This document shows positions 16,735-25,439 of a stretch of DNA of 57,639 nt, piece after piece (the first letter of the stretch is position 1; each line of letters opens with the position of its first letter). The stretch spans positions 1 through 57,639 of the forward strand of contig JAHEXI010000021.1 of the NCBI GenBank assembly GCA_023252195.1, in the 5' to 3' direction. Source of the DNA: Pseudonocardiales bacterium. Its GTDB lineage: Bacteria; Actinomycetota; Actinomycetes; Mycobacteriales; Pseudonocardiaceae. The position numbers and the translations under genes are program-made. The notes beneath the pieces are model-generated. The model saw nothing but the letters and a program-made list of their open reading frames with translations. It had not been told where the DNA came from and did no database searches.

Positions 16735-18150
16735 ATGGCCATGTCCGGCGTGGACCAGCGGACCACCGCCAAGGTGATCCTGATCTCGGTGGTCGCCGCC
16801 GTCGGCGGCTTCCTCTTCGGCTTCGACACCGCGGTGATCAACGGCGCGGTGGACTCCATTCAGGGAGCCTTTCACCTCAGTCCTGGCCTCACGGGTTTCG
16901 CGGTGTCTTGTGCGCTGCTCGGCTCCGCCGTGGGCGCGTGGTACGCCGGCCGGACCGCGGACCACCTGGGCCGGGTGCGGGCCATGGTCATCGCCGCGGT
17001 GCTCTTTGCTGTCAGCGCGGTCGGGGCTGGACTGGCCTTCTCGGTGTGGTCGCTGATCGCATGGCGGTTCGTCGGCGGCCTGGGCGTCGGGATGGCCTCG
17101 GTAATCGCTCCGGCCTACATCGCCGAGGTCGCGCCCGCGCACATCCGCGGCCGACTCGGCTCGCTGCAGCAACTGGCCATCGTCTCCGGCATCTTCGTCG
17201 CGTTGCTGTCCGATGCGTTCCTGGCAAACCTCGCCGGCGGGGCGAGCCAGCAGCTCTGGTTCGGTCTGTCGGCCTGGCGGTGGATGTTCCTCGCCGGACT
17301 GGTCCCCGCCCTGGGCTACGCCGTGCTGGCCCTGCAGATTCCGGAATCGCCCCGATACCTGGTGGCCAAGGGAGAGCTCATCCGCGCCGCTGAGGTGCTG
17401 CGCGAGGTGTTGGGCGCCCGAAGCGTCGAAGCCGTGCAGCGCAAGGTGCAGGACATCGTGGTCAGCCTGCGACGCGAGGACCAACACGCACCGAGGCTGT
17501 CGGACCTGCGCGGACCCCGTCTCGGGCTGCTCCCCATTGTGTGGGTGGGGATCCTGCTATCGATCTTTCAGCAGTTCGTCGGCATCAATGTGATCTTCTA
17601 CTATTCGACCAGCCTGTGGCGTTCGGTTGGATTCAGCGAGTCGGACTCGCTCACGATCACCGTTATCACCTCGGTGACCAACGTCCTGGTCACGCTGATC
17701 GCCATCACCATCGTCGACAAAGTGGGTCGCAAACCGATGCTGCTCGGCGGATCGTTGGGTATGGCGGTGACCCTGGGAACGATGGCTGTGTGCTTCTCTC
17801 AATCGATCGGCATCGGCAAGGACGTCAGCCTGCCTCAGCCATGGGGAACGATCGCGCTGATCGCTGCCAACCTTTACGTCGTGTCATTCGGCACGACCTG
17901 GGGGCCCGTTGTCTGGGTGCTGCTCGGCGAGATGTTCCCCAACTGGATCCGGGCGGTCGCGCTTGCCGTGGCCGCCGCCGCTCAGTGGCTGGCCAACTTC
18001 GCCATCACCACGACGTTCCCGGTCCTGTCGAATGCCGGCTTGTCCTTCGCCTACGGGCTCTACGCGGTCTTCGCCGCGCTGTCCTTCGGGTTCGTACTTA
18101 AGGCGGTCAAGGAGACCAAGGGCCGCGAACTGGAAGACATGACGGGTTAG
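16735..18150 (+). CDS. Sugar-porter (SP) family MFS permease
   Basis: The 471-residue, 12-helix symporter has SP-family signatures: GFLFGFDTAVINGA in helix 1, GRTADHLGRVRA in loop 2-3, RFVGGLGVGMASVIAPAYIA with EVAPAHIRGRLGSLQQL, PESPRYLVAKG before the central loop, QQFVGINVIFYYS in helix 7 and VDKVGRKPMLL in loop 8-9. It resembles XylE/GalP/GlcP-type proton symporters for hexoses, pentoses or polyols; the substrate is open. AAGGAGG lies four bases before the ATG at 16735. It is divergent from the beta-helix gene and convergent with the serine-cycle operon, so it may be a separate unit. Confidence 0.9.
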   Translation: MAMSGVDQRTTAKVILISVVAAVGGFLFGFDTAVINGAVDSIQGAFHLSPGLTGFAVSCALLGSAVGAWYAGRTADHLGRVRAMVIAAVLFAVSAVGAGLAFSVWSLIAWRFVGGLGVGMASVIAPAYIAEVAPAHIRGRLGSLQQLAIVSGIFVALLSDAFLANLAGGASQQLWFGLSAWRWMFLAGLVPALGYAVLALQIPESPRYLVAKGELIRAAEVLREVLGARSVEAVQRKVQDIVVSLRREDQHAPRLSDLRGPRLGLLPIVWVGILLSIFQQFVGINVIFYYSTSLWRSVGFSESDSLTITVITSVTNVLVTLIAITIVDKVGRKPMLLGGSLGMAVTLGTMAVCFSQSIGIGKDVSLPQPWGTIALIAANLYVVSFGTTWGPVVWVLLGEMFPNWIRAVALAVAAAAQWLANFAITTTFPVLSNAGLSFAYGLYAVFAALSFGFVLKAVKETKGRELEDMTG

Positions 18151-18218
18151 TGGACATGGCGCAGCGGTGGCCTTAGCCCACCGGGGACCTTGCAGGCCAC
18201 CGCCGCACGCCCTACCAG

Positions 18219-18431
18219 CTAGTCCTTGAGTTCAAAGAGGCCGGCCAGCCCACTGCCACCATTAGCACGACTCCCGATGATCGCCGCAAGCCCACTGCGC
18301 TGCAAGCGGGGGTCGGTGAGCGATTCGCTGCCTTCACCGGGCTCGATGTAGCCGTAGTAGCAGTCGTTGTCGCAGGTGTCAGGACGTCGTAAACTGCCGT
18401 CACCCATTGTGAAGATATCCGCAATCCTCAT
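18219..18431 (-). CDS. Small Cys/Tyr-containing peptide, possible RiPP-like precursor
   Basis: A 70-residue product starts ATG 18431, four bases after AAGGAG. It begins MRIADIFTMGDGSLRRPDTC, then DNDCYYGYIEPGEG, and ends in a Gly/Ala/Leu-rich tail (LAAIIG, GGSGLAGLFELKD). I recall actinobacterial small proteins that start M(R/K)(I/L/F)ADxFxMG and carry a Cys/His/Tyr-rich middle; their role is unknown to me. No signal peptide is present. It lies downstream of the glycerate kinase gene on the same strand but more than 350 bases away. A precursor peptide or small regulator are both possible. Confidence 0.55.
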   Translation of the reverse strand: MRIADIFTMGDGSLRRPDTCDNDCYYGYIEPGEGSESLTDPRLQRSGLAAIIGSRANGGSGLAGLFELKD

Positions 18432-18784
18432 AACGCTCCTTTTCGCTTCAGCCGATGGACGAGTTGTGCAGGCCAACAGAACTCAAGCGACCTAGGGAGG
18501 TTGTGCAACGTTGTGCCGCCCGTGAGATTATGCGGAGATGATGTGCACGCCTGGGGCCGTCTTGCGAGACGATGCCCCAATCGTCGACGCAGTCCAGCGT
18601 TAGCGAGCTCTTCCCCCGTGTCGCAACGACAGCATGTCAATCCGCCGTATTCGGCAGCCCCCAGATGACCTGAGCTGGCCTCCTCACTCTCCGTGGTCAC
18701 GCAGTTACGAAGCTAGGCCATGCGGTGACTCAGTGCAACAACAACTTTGGGTACATGAGTGGTGACCGTGAGTAACAAAGAAAC
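18432..18784. other. Intergenic stretch below the serine-cycle operon
   Basis: No gene is supported. It should contain the end of the serine-cycle transcript and the promoter of the small peptide gene; I could not fix either by sequence. Confidence 0.35.
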
Positions 18785-20053
18785 TCAGGTGACGAGTACG
18801 GCGCGGAAGTCGTTCACGTTGGTCAGGGTGGGACCGGTCACCACCTGATCACCCAGCGTGGCGAAGAAACTGTGCCCGTCGTTGTCGGCCAGCGCCGCTG
18901 CGGCGTCCACCCCAAGGTGCGTGCCGCGGCGCAGGGTGTCCGGTCCTATCAGAGCCCCGGCCACCTCTTCCGTCCCGTCCACGCCGTCGGTGTCGCAGGC
19001 GATGGCGTGGACGTGCTCAGCCCCACGCAGGGCCAGGGCCAGGGACAGCAGCAGCTCGACGTTGCGGCCGCCGCGGCCGGTGCCGCGCACGGTCACGGTG
19101 GTCTCGCCGCCGGAGAGCAGCACGCACGGCGGTGCCGCCGGCTGGCCATGGCGGCGCACCTGGCAGGCGATGCCGGCCAGCACGATCCCGACTTCCCGAG
19201 ACTCGCCCTCCAGCGAGTCACTCAGGATCACCGGTGTGACTCCGGCCTGGCGGGCCACCACCGCGGCGGCTTCCAGCGACTGCTGCGGGGTGGCGATCAC
19301 GTGATTGGTCACCCGGGCCAGCCTCGGGTCGTCGGGTCCAGGGCAACCCGGCGACGTCGCCAAGTGCTCCCGCACTACCGGCGGCACCGGGACGTTGTAG
19401 GCCGCCAGCACCGCCAGTGCCTGCGCCGGAGCGGACGGCTCCGCCACGGTAGGCCCGGAGGCGATCACGGCGGGGTCGTCGCCAGGCACGTCGGAGATCA
19501 GCAAGCCCACGGTGGCAGCCGGGAACGCCGCCGCCGCCAGCCGGCCGCCTTTGATCGCGGACAGGTGCTTGCGCACCAGGTTCATCGCTGCGATCGACGC
19601 CCCGGAGCGCAGCAGCGCGGTGTTGATCGTCTGCTTGTCAGCCAGAGTGATGCCCGGCGCGGGCAACGTCAGCAGGGCCGAGCCGCCGCCGGAGATCAAC
19701 GCCAGCACCAGGTCGTCGGCACCGAGGTCGGACACCAGCTCCAGGATCCGGCGGGCGGCCCGCTCACCGGCGGCGTCGGGCACCGGATGCGCCGCCTGCA
19801 CGATCTCCACGCGCGTGCCCGGCACCGCGTGGCCGTAACGGGTCACCACGAGTCCGCTCAGCGGACCGTCCCAGGCCTGCTCGACCGCCTGCGCCATCCG
19901 CGCCGACGCCTTCCCGGCGCCGACCACAACCACCCGCCCGGGCGGCCGCACCGGCAGGAATCGCGGCACCCGCTGCAGCGGATCCGCGGCCGCCACCCCC
20001 GCGTCGAACATCGCCCGCAACAGCGCTGCCGGATCACCCACTTGCGCACTCAC
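18785..20053 (-). CDS. gckA: Glycerate 2-kinase (MOFRL family)
   Basis: Phosphorylates D-glycerate with ATP to 2-phosphoglycerate, the exit of the serine cycle to central metabolism. The 422-residue protein has the class II GckA/TtuD layout: N-terminal Rossmann part with VVVVGAGKASARMAQAVEQ, HPVPDAAGERAA, LALISGGGSALLTLP and VRKHLSAIKGGRLA, then the MOFRL domain with VLLSGGETTVTVRGTGRGGR and ACDTDGVDGTEEVAGA. The length is normal and the frame intact. It is the last gene of the operon, 109 bp after hprA, with a hairpin repeat in the gap. M. extorquens GckA belongs to the same family. Confidence 0.9.
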   Translation of the reverse strand: MSAQVGDPAALLRAMFDAGVAAADPLQRVPRFLPVRPPGRVVVVGAGKASARMAQAVEQAWDGPLSGLVVTRYGHAVPGTRVEIVQAAHPVPDAAGERAARRILELVSDLGADDLVLALISGGGSALLTLPAPGITLADKQTINTALLRSGASIAAMNLVRKHLSAIKGGRLAAAAFPAATVGLLISDVPGDDPAVIASGPTVAEPSAPAQALAVLAAYNVPVPPVVREHLATSPGCPGPDDPRLARVTNHVIATPQQSLEAAAVVARQAGVTPVILSDSLEGESREVGIVLAGIACQVRRHGQPAAPPCVLLSGGETTVTVRGTGRGGRNVELLLSLALALRGAEHVHAIACDTDGVDGTEEVAGALIGPDTLRRGTHLGVDAAAALADNDGHSFFATLGDQVVTGPTLTNVNDFRAVLVT

Positions 20054-20082
20054 GCTGCGCCCACCGCAACGACGCGGAGTGT

Positions 20083-20142
20083 CGTGAACTCGACGAGACC
20101 GACATCGGAGAGGCTGTGGACGTCGGTCCCGTCGAGTTCACG
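20083..20142. repeat. Dispersed hairpin repeat, copy 1
   Basis: Arms 20083-20105 and 20120-20142 pair over 23 positions with two mismatches (CGTGAACTCGACG...). A second copy with similar arms and loop lies at 47812-47872. It sits between hprA and the glycerate kinase gene, so it could shape the transcript there. Confidence 0.8.
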
Positions 20143-20162
20143 GACAGTGGCGCGCGGCAGAC

Positions 20163-21131
20163 TCACGCCACCCGGCAGGATGGGTCGCGGCCCGCTAGGA
20201 AATCTTGCAGGTTGTCCAGGACGAGCATGCCCATGGCGGTGCGGGTTTCCAGAGTCGCGCTGCCCAGATGGGGCAGCAGCACCGCGTTGTCCAGCTCAAC
20301 CAGTCCCTGCGGGATCTCGGGTTCGCCCTCGTAGACGTCGAGTCCGGCGCCGGCGATCGTCCCGGATCGCAGCGCCTCGATCAGTGCGGAGGAGTCGATG
20401 ACGTCACCGCGAGCGCTGTTGACCAGGAATGCGGTGGGTTTCATCGTCGCCAGCGCCGCGGCGTCGATGAGGTGGGTGTTCTCGGCGCCGCCGGGCATGT
20501 GCAGCGAGACGAAGTCGGCGACGGCCAGCACCTCCTCGAGGGTGCCGACCCGGCGGGCGCCGGGGATCCTGTGGTCGGGCTCGAAGTCGGCCGGGTCGTA
20601 GAAGACCACCGACATGCCGAAGCCGAAGTGCCCGCGGCGGGCCAGCGCCACTCCGATCCGGCCCATGCCCACGATGCCCAGCGTCTTGCCGGTGACGTCG
20701 GCGCCCATCATGTGGGTTGGCCGCCACCCGGTCCAGCGCCCGGCGCGGACCTCGCGTTCCCCCTCGCCGGCCCGGCGGGCGACCATCAGTAACAGGGTCA
20801 TCGCGGTGTCCGCAGTGGTGTCGGTGAGCACGCGCGGGGTGTTGGTGACGACGATCCCTGCCTTGGCCGCGGCGGCGGTGTCGATGTGGTTGTAGCCGAC
20901 GCCGAAGTTGCCGAGGAACTTCGTCCGCAGTTCCCCCTCGAACAGCTCAGCGGGCAGCCGGTCGGAGACGGTGGGCAGCACGACGTCGGCGTACTCCAGC
21001 GCGGCGCGTAACCCGTGGGCCCCGAGCGGGACGTCGTCAGCGTTGAGCCGCACGTCACCGAAGCGCCGCGTCAGCTCGTCCTCGACCGGGGCCGGCCAGC
21101 GCCGGGTGACAACGATGACGGGCTCGTCCAC
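20163..21131 (-). CDS. hprA: Hydroxypyruvate reductase (D-2-hydroxyacid dehydrogenase)
   Basis: Reduces hydroxypyruvate to D-glycerate (and probably glyoxylate to glycolate) with NAD(P)H. The 322-residue protein has the family fold: an N-terminal substrate domain with NFGVGYNHID, the Rossmann motif GKTLGIVGMGRIG, the catalytic Arg in VNSARGDVID, Glu in GLDVYEGEPEIP, and His in LLPHLGSAT. The GTG start at 21131 follows TGGAGG by six bases. It stands between the malate thiokinase genes and glycerate kinase, which makes hydroxypyruvate the likely substrate. The gap to mtkB holds a perfect hairpin. Confidence 0.9.
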   Translation of the reverse strand: MDEPVIVVTRRWPAPVEDELTRRFGDVRLNADDVPLGAHGLRAALEYADVVLPTVSDRLPAELFEGELRTKFLGNFGVGYNHIDTAAAAKAGIVVTNTPRVLTDTTADTAMTLLLMVARRAGEGEREVRAGRWTGWRPTHMMGADVTGKTLGIVGMGRIGVALARRGHFGFGMSVVFYDPADFEPDHRIPGARRVGTLEEVLAVADFVSLHMPGGAENTHLIDAAALATMKPTAFLVNSARGDVIDSSALIEALRSGTIAGAGLDVYEGEPEIPQGLVELDNAVLLPHLGSATLETRTAMGMLVLDNLQDFLAGRDPSCRVA

Positions 21132-21153
21132 GGCGATCCTCCAGCAGGTTGGT

Positions 21154-21195
21154 CGTGAGTGCGTAACAGTGTTCTAACACTGTTACGCACTCACG
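21154..21195 (-). promoter_or_regulatory. Perfect 20-bp hairpin between mtkB and hprA
   Basis: Bases 21154-21173 and 21176-21195 are exact reverse complements with a two-base loop. The right arm contains the mtkB stop codon. A tight GC/AT-mixed stem without a following U-run may slow or process the transcript, or act as a DNA operator in the middle of the operon. Confidence 0.7.
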
Positions 21196-22087
21196 AGCGC
21201 GCGTGTTCTCCGAGCACGCGCGCCACAGTCTCCCCAATGCAAGAGGGATCAGCCGCCACCGTAATACCAGCCGCGGCCAAAATCTTCGTCTTCTCCTGGG
21301 CGGATTCCCCGATGGAAGACACGATCGCACCAGCGTGCCCCATCTTGCGGCCCTTGGGGGCCGACAGCCCGGCGATGTAGGCGATCACCGGTTTGGTCAT
21401 GTGATCGCGGACGTAGTCCGCACCCTCGGCTTCCTGCGGGCCACCGATCTCGCCCACCATGACCACCGCGTCGGTGTCCGGGTCGGTTTCGAACAGTTCC
21501 AGATGATCGCGGAAGGAGGACCCGTTCACCGGGTCACCGCCGATCCCGACCGAGGTGGACACGCCGATGCCCAGCGCCTTCATCTGCGATGCGGCCTCGT
21601 AGCCCAGGGTGCCCGAGCGCCCGATCACCCCGACCCGTCCGGGCAGGTAGATATGCCCGGGCATGATGCCCACCAGCGACTGCCCGGGTGAGATGGTGCC
21701 CGCGCAGTTGGGTCCGGTAAGCGTCATCCGCTGATGCGCCCGGTAGCGCCGCATGTAGCGCTTGACCCGCATCATGTCCTGCATCGGGATGCCATCAGTG
21801 ATGCAGACGCAGAACCGGATCCCGGCGTCAGCGGCCTCCATGATGGAGTCGGCGGCGAACGGCGGCGGCACGAACACGATCGACGCATTCGCCCCGGTCT
21901 CGGCTACGGCGTCTTTCATGGTGTTGAACACCGGACGGCCCAGCGCCTGCTCGCCGCCCTTGCCAGGAGTGACGCCGGCGACCACGGTGGTGCCGTAGTC
22001 GATCATCTCCTCGGTGTGGAAGCGCCCGATGCGCCCGGTGATGCCCTGCACTACCACGCGAGTGTGCTCGTCGATCAGGATGGCCAT
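21191..22087 (-). CDS. mtkB: Malate thiokinase (malate-CoA ligase), small subunit
   Basis: With MtkA it converts malate, CoA and ATP to malyl-CoA. The 298-residue protein has the succinyl-CoA-synthetase alpha fold: CoA-binding VVVQGITGRIGRFHTEEMI, GVTPGKGGEQALG, FVPPPFAADSIMEAADAG, GPNCAGTISPGQS, RSGTLGYEAASQMKALGIG and KGRKMGHAGAIV, where the histidine of GHAGA is the phosphorylated one. Wording such as GIMPGHIYLPG and DGIPMQDMMRVKRYMRRY is close to M. extorquens MtkB as I recall it. It starts 15 bases after mtkA. Succinyl-CoA ligase is the alternative, but the mcl neighbour favours malate. Confidence 0.9.
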   Translation of the reverse strand: MAILIDEHTRVVVQGITGRIGRFHTEEMIDYGTTVVAGVTPGKGGEQALGRPVFNTMKDAVAETGANASIVFVPPPFAADSIMEAADAGIRFCVCITDGIPMQDMMRVKRYMRRYRAHQRMTLTGPNCAGTISPGQSLVGIMPGHIYLPGRVGVIGRSGTLGYEAASQMKALGIGVSTSVGIGGDPVNGSSFRDHLELFETDPDTDAVVMVGEIGGPQEAEGADYVRDHMTKPVIAYIAGLSAPKGRKMGHAGAIVSSIGESAQEKTKILAAAGITVAADPSCIGETVARVLGEHARS

Positions 22088-22102
22088 GACCCTCCCCGCA
22101 AC

Positions 22103-23275
22103 CTAGACACTGACGGTGCCCACGACGGCGACGGCCTTGTGGGCCGCCTCGGCCAGGCTGTCCGCGGTGATGATGGGCAGTCCGGAGTCTCGCAAGATCT
22201 GATGGCCGAGATCGACGTGCGTGCCGGCCAGCCGCACCACTACCGGGATCTTGACGTCGAGCTCCTTGAATGCCGCCACGATGCCCTCGGCAACCCAGTC
22301 GCAGCGGTTGATGCCGGCGAAGATGTTGATCAGCATCGCCTTGACCTTGGTATCGTGCAGCACCGCGCGAAATGCCTTGAGAACCCGCTCTGGTGACGCG
22401 CCACCACCGATGTCCAGGAAGTTCGCCGGCTCACCACCCGCTACTTTGATCATATCCATGGTCGCCATGGCCAGGCCCGCACCGTTGATCATGCAGCCGA
22501 TGTCGCCGTCGAGGCCGACGTAGGCCAGTCCACGGTCGGCGGCGTGGCTTTCCCGGGCGTCTTCCTGGCTACGGTCCCGCAGCTCGGAGATGTCGAGGTG
22601 GCGAAACAGCGCGTTGTCGTCGAAAGACATCTTGGCATCCAGCGCGACGATGCTGCCCTTGGTCGTCACGGCCAGCGGATTGATCTCCAGCATGGTGGCG
22701 TCGAGGTCCCGGAAGGCCCGGTAGGCGCGGCGGAATATCCGGCTGGCCTCGGCGAGCATCGCCGGCTCCAGGCCGAGCGCGAAGGCGATCTCCCGCGCCT
22801 GGAACTCGAGAAATCCGACCGCGGGCTCGATGGTCGTGCGCACCAACGTTTCGGGCTTGGTGGCCGCCAGCTCCTCGATGTCCATGCCACCCTCGGCGGA
22901 GGTGATGATGCACACCCGCTCGATGCGGCGGTCCAGCATGATGCAGAAGTACAACTCGCGGGCGATGTCGGTGGCCTCCTCGACGTACACCCGGTAGATC
23001 AGCTTGCCGCGCGGCCCGGTCTGCTTGGTGACCAATCGCCGGCCGAACATGTCGTTCGCGACGTCTTGGACGTCACGGTCGGAATGGCACACCTTCACTC
23101 CGCCGGCTGCACCGCGGCCGCCGGCGTGTATCTGGGCCTTGACCACCCAGGCGGACCCGCCGATCTCGGTGCACCGGTAGGACGCCTGCTCGGGGTTGTA
23201 GGCCAGGCCGCCAACGGGAATCGGTACGCCGAAGCGGGCCAGGATCTCCTTGGCTTGATATTCGTGAATGTCCAC
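22103..23275 (-). CDS. mtkA: Malate thiokinase, large (ATP-grasp) subunit
   Basis: The 390-residue ATP-grasp subunit pairs with MtkB. It starts [20 protein letters not shown] and has [46 protein letters not shown] and [20 protein letters not shown], then the C-terminal flavodoxin-like part with [20 protein letters not shown] and [20 protein letters not shown] at 23275 is the start, 11 bases after the mcl stop; the frame is open further upstream only as mcl shadow. The length and motifs match both SucC and MtkA; placement between mcl and mtkB points to malate. Confidence 0.9.
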   Translation of the reverse strand: MDIHEYQAKEILARFGVPIPVGGLAYNPEQASYRCTEIGGSAWVVKAQIHAGGRGAAGGVKVCHSDRDVQDVANDMFGRRLVTKQTGPRGKLIYRVYVEEATDIARELYFCIMLDRRIERVCIITSAEGGMDIEELAATKPETLVRTTIEPAVGFLEFQAREIAFALGLEPAMLAEASRIFRRAYRAFRDLDATMLEINPLAVTTKGSIVALDAKMSFDDNALFRHLDISELRDRSQEDARESHAADRGLAYVGLDGDIGCMINGAGLAMATMDMIKVAGGEPANFLDIGGGASPERVLKAFRAVLHDTKVKAMLINIFAGINRCDWVAEGIVAAFKELDVKIPVVVRLAGTHVDLGHQILRDSGLPIITADSLAEAAHKAVAVVGTVSV

Positions 23276-23286
23276 GCCCAACCCTC

Positions 23287-24240
23287 TCAGGCCCGGCTCG
23301 CGGCGGCGGTCCGGATCGCCTCGTCCATCGCGATCACGGTCTGAGCCATCCGCTCCGAGGCGGCGTCGATCATCTTGCCGTCCACCGCCGCGGCACCCTT
23401 GCCTTGTGCGGCGGCCCGGCGCAGCGCTTCGATGATCCGCTGGGCTCGGTCGACTTCCGCTGCCGGTGGGCTGAACACCTCGTTGGCCAGCGCGACCTGG
23501 CTGGGATGGATCGCCCACTTACCCTCAGCTCCCAGCGCGGCCGCCCGCCTGGCCCCAGCGCGGAAGCCATCAGCGTCGGAGAAGTCGCCGAATGGGCCGT
23601 CGATCGGGCGCAGCCCATAGGCCCGGCAGGCCACAATCATCCGGGACAGCGCGAAATGCCACTGATCACCGGGGTAGTCCGGGTTCAGGCCACCGATGCT
23701 CACCGTGCGGGCGCGGTTGCTCGCGGCGTAGTCGGCCACCCCGAAATGCAGCGCCTCCAACCGGCCAGGACTGCTCGCGATGGCTTCCACGTTCGCCATT
23801 CCCAGCGCGGTCTCGATCAGTGCCTCGATACCGACTTTGTTCGGGTAGCCCTTGGCCTGCTCGATCTGGTTGATGAGGGCTTCCACGCAGTACAGATCCG
23901 CCGGCACCCCGACCTTGGGCACCAGGATGGTGTGCACCCGGTCGCCCGCCTGCTCCATCACGTCGATGACATCGCGGTACATGTAGTGGGTGTCCAAACC
24001 ATTGATCCGCACCGACACCGTCTTGCCTTTGGCGGCCCAATCGATGTCGCGCAGCGCCTCGACGACGTTGCGGCGGGCCTGCTCCTTGTCCGCGGGAGCG
24101 ACCGCATCCTCCAGATCGAGGAAGACGAAATCGGCGGCGCTGTCCGCCGCTTTGTCGATGAAGCTGGTGTTGGATCCCGGCACCGCCAGCTCACTGCGTT
24201 GCAACCGGGGCTGACGCATCGGGTGCAGGGTGTGGCTCAT
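23287..24240 (-). CDS. mcl: Malyl-CoA lyase (HpcH/HpaI-type CitE fold)
   Basis: Cleaves L-malyl-CoA to glyoxylate and acetyl-CoA. The 317-residue TIM-barrel protein has [33 protein letters not shown] (metal-binding Asp), [50 protein letters not shown] (metal-binding Glu), [14 protein letters not shown] and [17 protein letters not shown]. These blocks match the Mcl1/MclA group rather than short citrate-lyase beta chains. The ATG at 24240 overlaps the sga stop in ATGA, so translation is coupled. Some family members also cleave beta-methylmalyl-CoA, which sequence alone cannot exclude. Confidence 0.92.
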   Translation of the reverse strand: MSHTLHPMRQPRLQRSELAVPGSNTSFIDKAADSAADFVFLDLEDAVAPADKEQARRNVVEALRDIDWAAKGKTVSVRINGLDTHYMYRDVIDVMEQAGDRVHTILVPKVGVPADLYCVEALINQIEQAKGYPNKVGIEALIETALGMANVEAIASSPGRLEALHFGVADYAASNRARTVSIGGLNPDYPGDQWHFALSRMIVACRAYGLRPIDGPFGDFSDADGFRAGARRAAALGAEGKWAIHPSQVALANEVFSPPAAEVDRAQRIIEALRRAAAQGKGAAAVDGKMIDAASERMAQTVIAMDEAIRTAAASRA

Positions 24241-25439
24241 GTGGCGCCAGCCTCGGCTTCCAGCGTCGCGGTCGCGCTGCGGTAGTAGTCCTGGGCCGCC
24301 GCGACGCCGGCACCGAGCTCGATTTTGGCCCCGGCGTCGGCCAGTGACATCTCGGCGCTGGCCAGCGCGGCAAGGCACATCACCTCGTTGAGATGTCCGA
24401 GATGACCGATCCGGAACACCTTGCCCGCCACCTTGGACAGGCCACCCCCGAACGATGTGCGGTAGCGGGAGTAGCCGATCCGGCAGACCTCCCCGGCGTC
24501 CACGCCTTCTGGAGTGCGAATGGCAGAGACGGTGTCGGAATGCCATTTCGGATCCAACGCGCACAGCGACAGGCCCAATGCGTCCACCCCGCGACGAACC
24601 CCTTCGGCGAGCCGGTGGTGGCGCGCGAACACCTGCGGCAGGCCTTCGTCGAACAGCAGGTCCAGCGCGGCTCGCAGGCCGTGCAGCATCGGGGTGGACG
24701 GGGTGTAAGGGAAATAACCAAGATCATTACTCGTGAGCATGTCCTCGAAGCTGAAGTAGCAGCGCTGCATCGTCGAGGACTTGTGCGCCTCCAGCGCCTT
24801 GGCGCTGACCCCGAGCAGAGACATCCCGGCGGGCATCATCAAGCCCTTCTGCGAGCCGCTTACCGCGAGGTCGACGCCCCAGGCCTCCTGCTCGAACGGG
24901 ATAGACGCCAGCGACGACACCGCGTCGACGTACAGCAGCGCGTCCGAGCCGGCCGCGTCCATCACCGCGCGGACCGCGGCGATGTCGGAGGTCACCCCGG
25001 TGGCGGTCTCGTTGTGGCACACGAAAACGCCCTTGATGGTCTTGTCCTCGCCCAGGTGACGCGCGTAGTCCTCCAGCGGGACGCCCTCGCCCCATTCCCG
25101 CTCGACGCAGATGACGTCCAGGCCCAGGCGCTTCGCCATGGTGGCCCAGAGGTGGGAGAACAGGCCGAAGCTCGACATCAGCACCCGGTCGCCCAGGTTG
25201 AGGGTGTTGGTGATCGCCGCCTCCCACGCCCCGGTCCCAGAGGAGGGATACATGACCACCCGGCCGGTCCCGTTGGCGAAGACCGTCTTGAGATCTGCGA
25301 ACAGCGGCAGGGTGAGCTCAGGGAAGTCCGGTGCCCGGTGGTCCTGCATCGGCACGTTCATCGCGCAGCGCACGGCGTCCGGCACATTGGTGGGACCAGG
25401 AATGAACAGGTGCATGGGTCCTGCAGGCACCCGCGTCAC
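24237..25439 (-). CDS. sga: Serine-glyoxylate aminotransferase
   Basis: A PLP enzyme that moves the amino group of serine to glyoxylate, giving hydroxypyruvate and glycine. The 400-residue class V aminotransferase begins with [14 protein letters not shown] and has [50 protein letters not shown] and [16 protein letters not shown], whose lysine binds PLP. An HLGHLNEV block near the C-terminus is typical of SGAT/AGAT enzymes. Both ends overlap neighbours by four bases (ATGA), a very tight operon arrangement. Alanine-glyoxylate activity is a possible side reaction. Confidence 0.92.
   Translation of the reverse strand: MTRVPAGPMHLFIPGPTNVPDAVRCAMNVPMQDHRAPDFPELTLPLFADLKTVFANGTGRVVMYPSSGTGAWEAAITNTLNLGDRVLMSSFGLFSHLWATMAKRLGLDVICVEREWGEGVPLEDYARHLGEDKTIKGVFVCHNETATGVTSDIAAVRAVMDAAGSDALLYVDAVSSLASIPFEQEAWGVDLAVSGSQKGLMMPAGMSLLGVSAKALEAHKSSTMQRCYFSFEDMLTSNDLGYFPYTPSTPMLHGLRAALDLLFDEGLPQVFARHHRLAEGVRRGVDALGLSLCALDPKWHSDTVSAIRTPEGVDAGEVCRIGYSRYRTSFGGGLSKVAGKVFRIGHLGHLNEVMCLAALASAEMSLADAGAKIELGAGVAAAQDYYRSATATLEAEAGAT

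Noticed and set aside
21191-23275. Housekeeping succinyl-CoA synthetase (sucCD)
   Set aside because: Fold is the same, but the genes stand between malyl-CoA lyase and hydroxypyruvate reductase, and the MtkB wording resembles methylotroph MtkB. Not fully excluded without a tree.
22103-23518. Upstream extension of mtkA to 23518
   Set aside because: The extra 81 residues overlap mcl in another frame and are Arg/Gly-rich; the family start [10 protein letters not shown] is at the GTG 23275.
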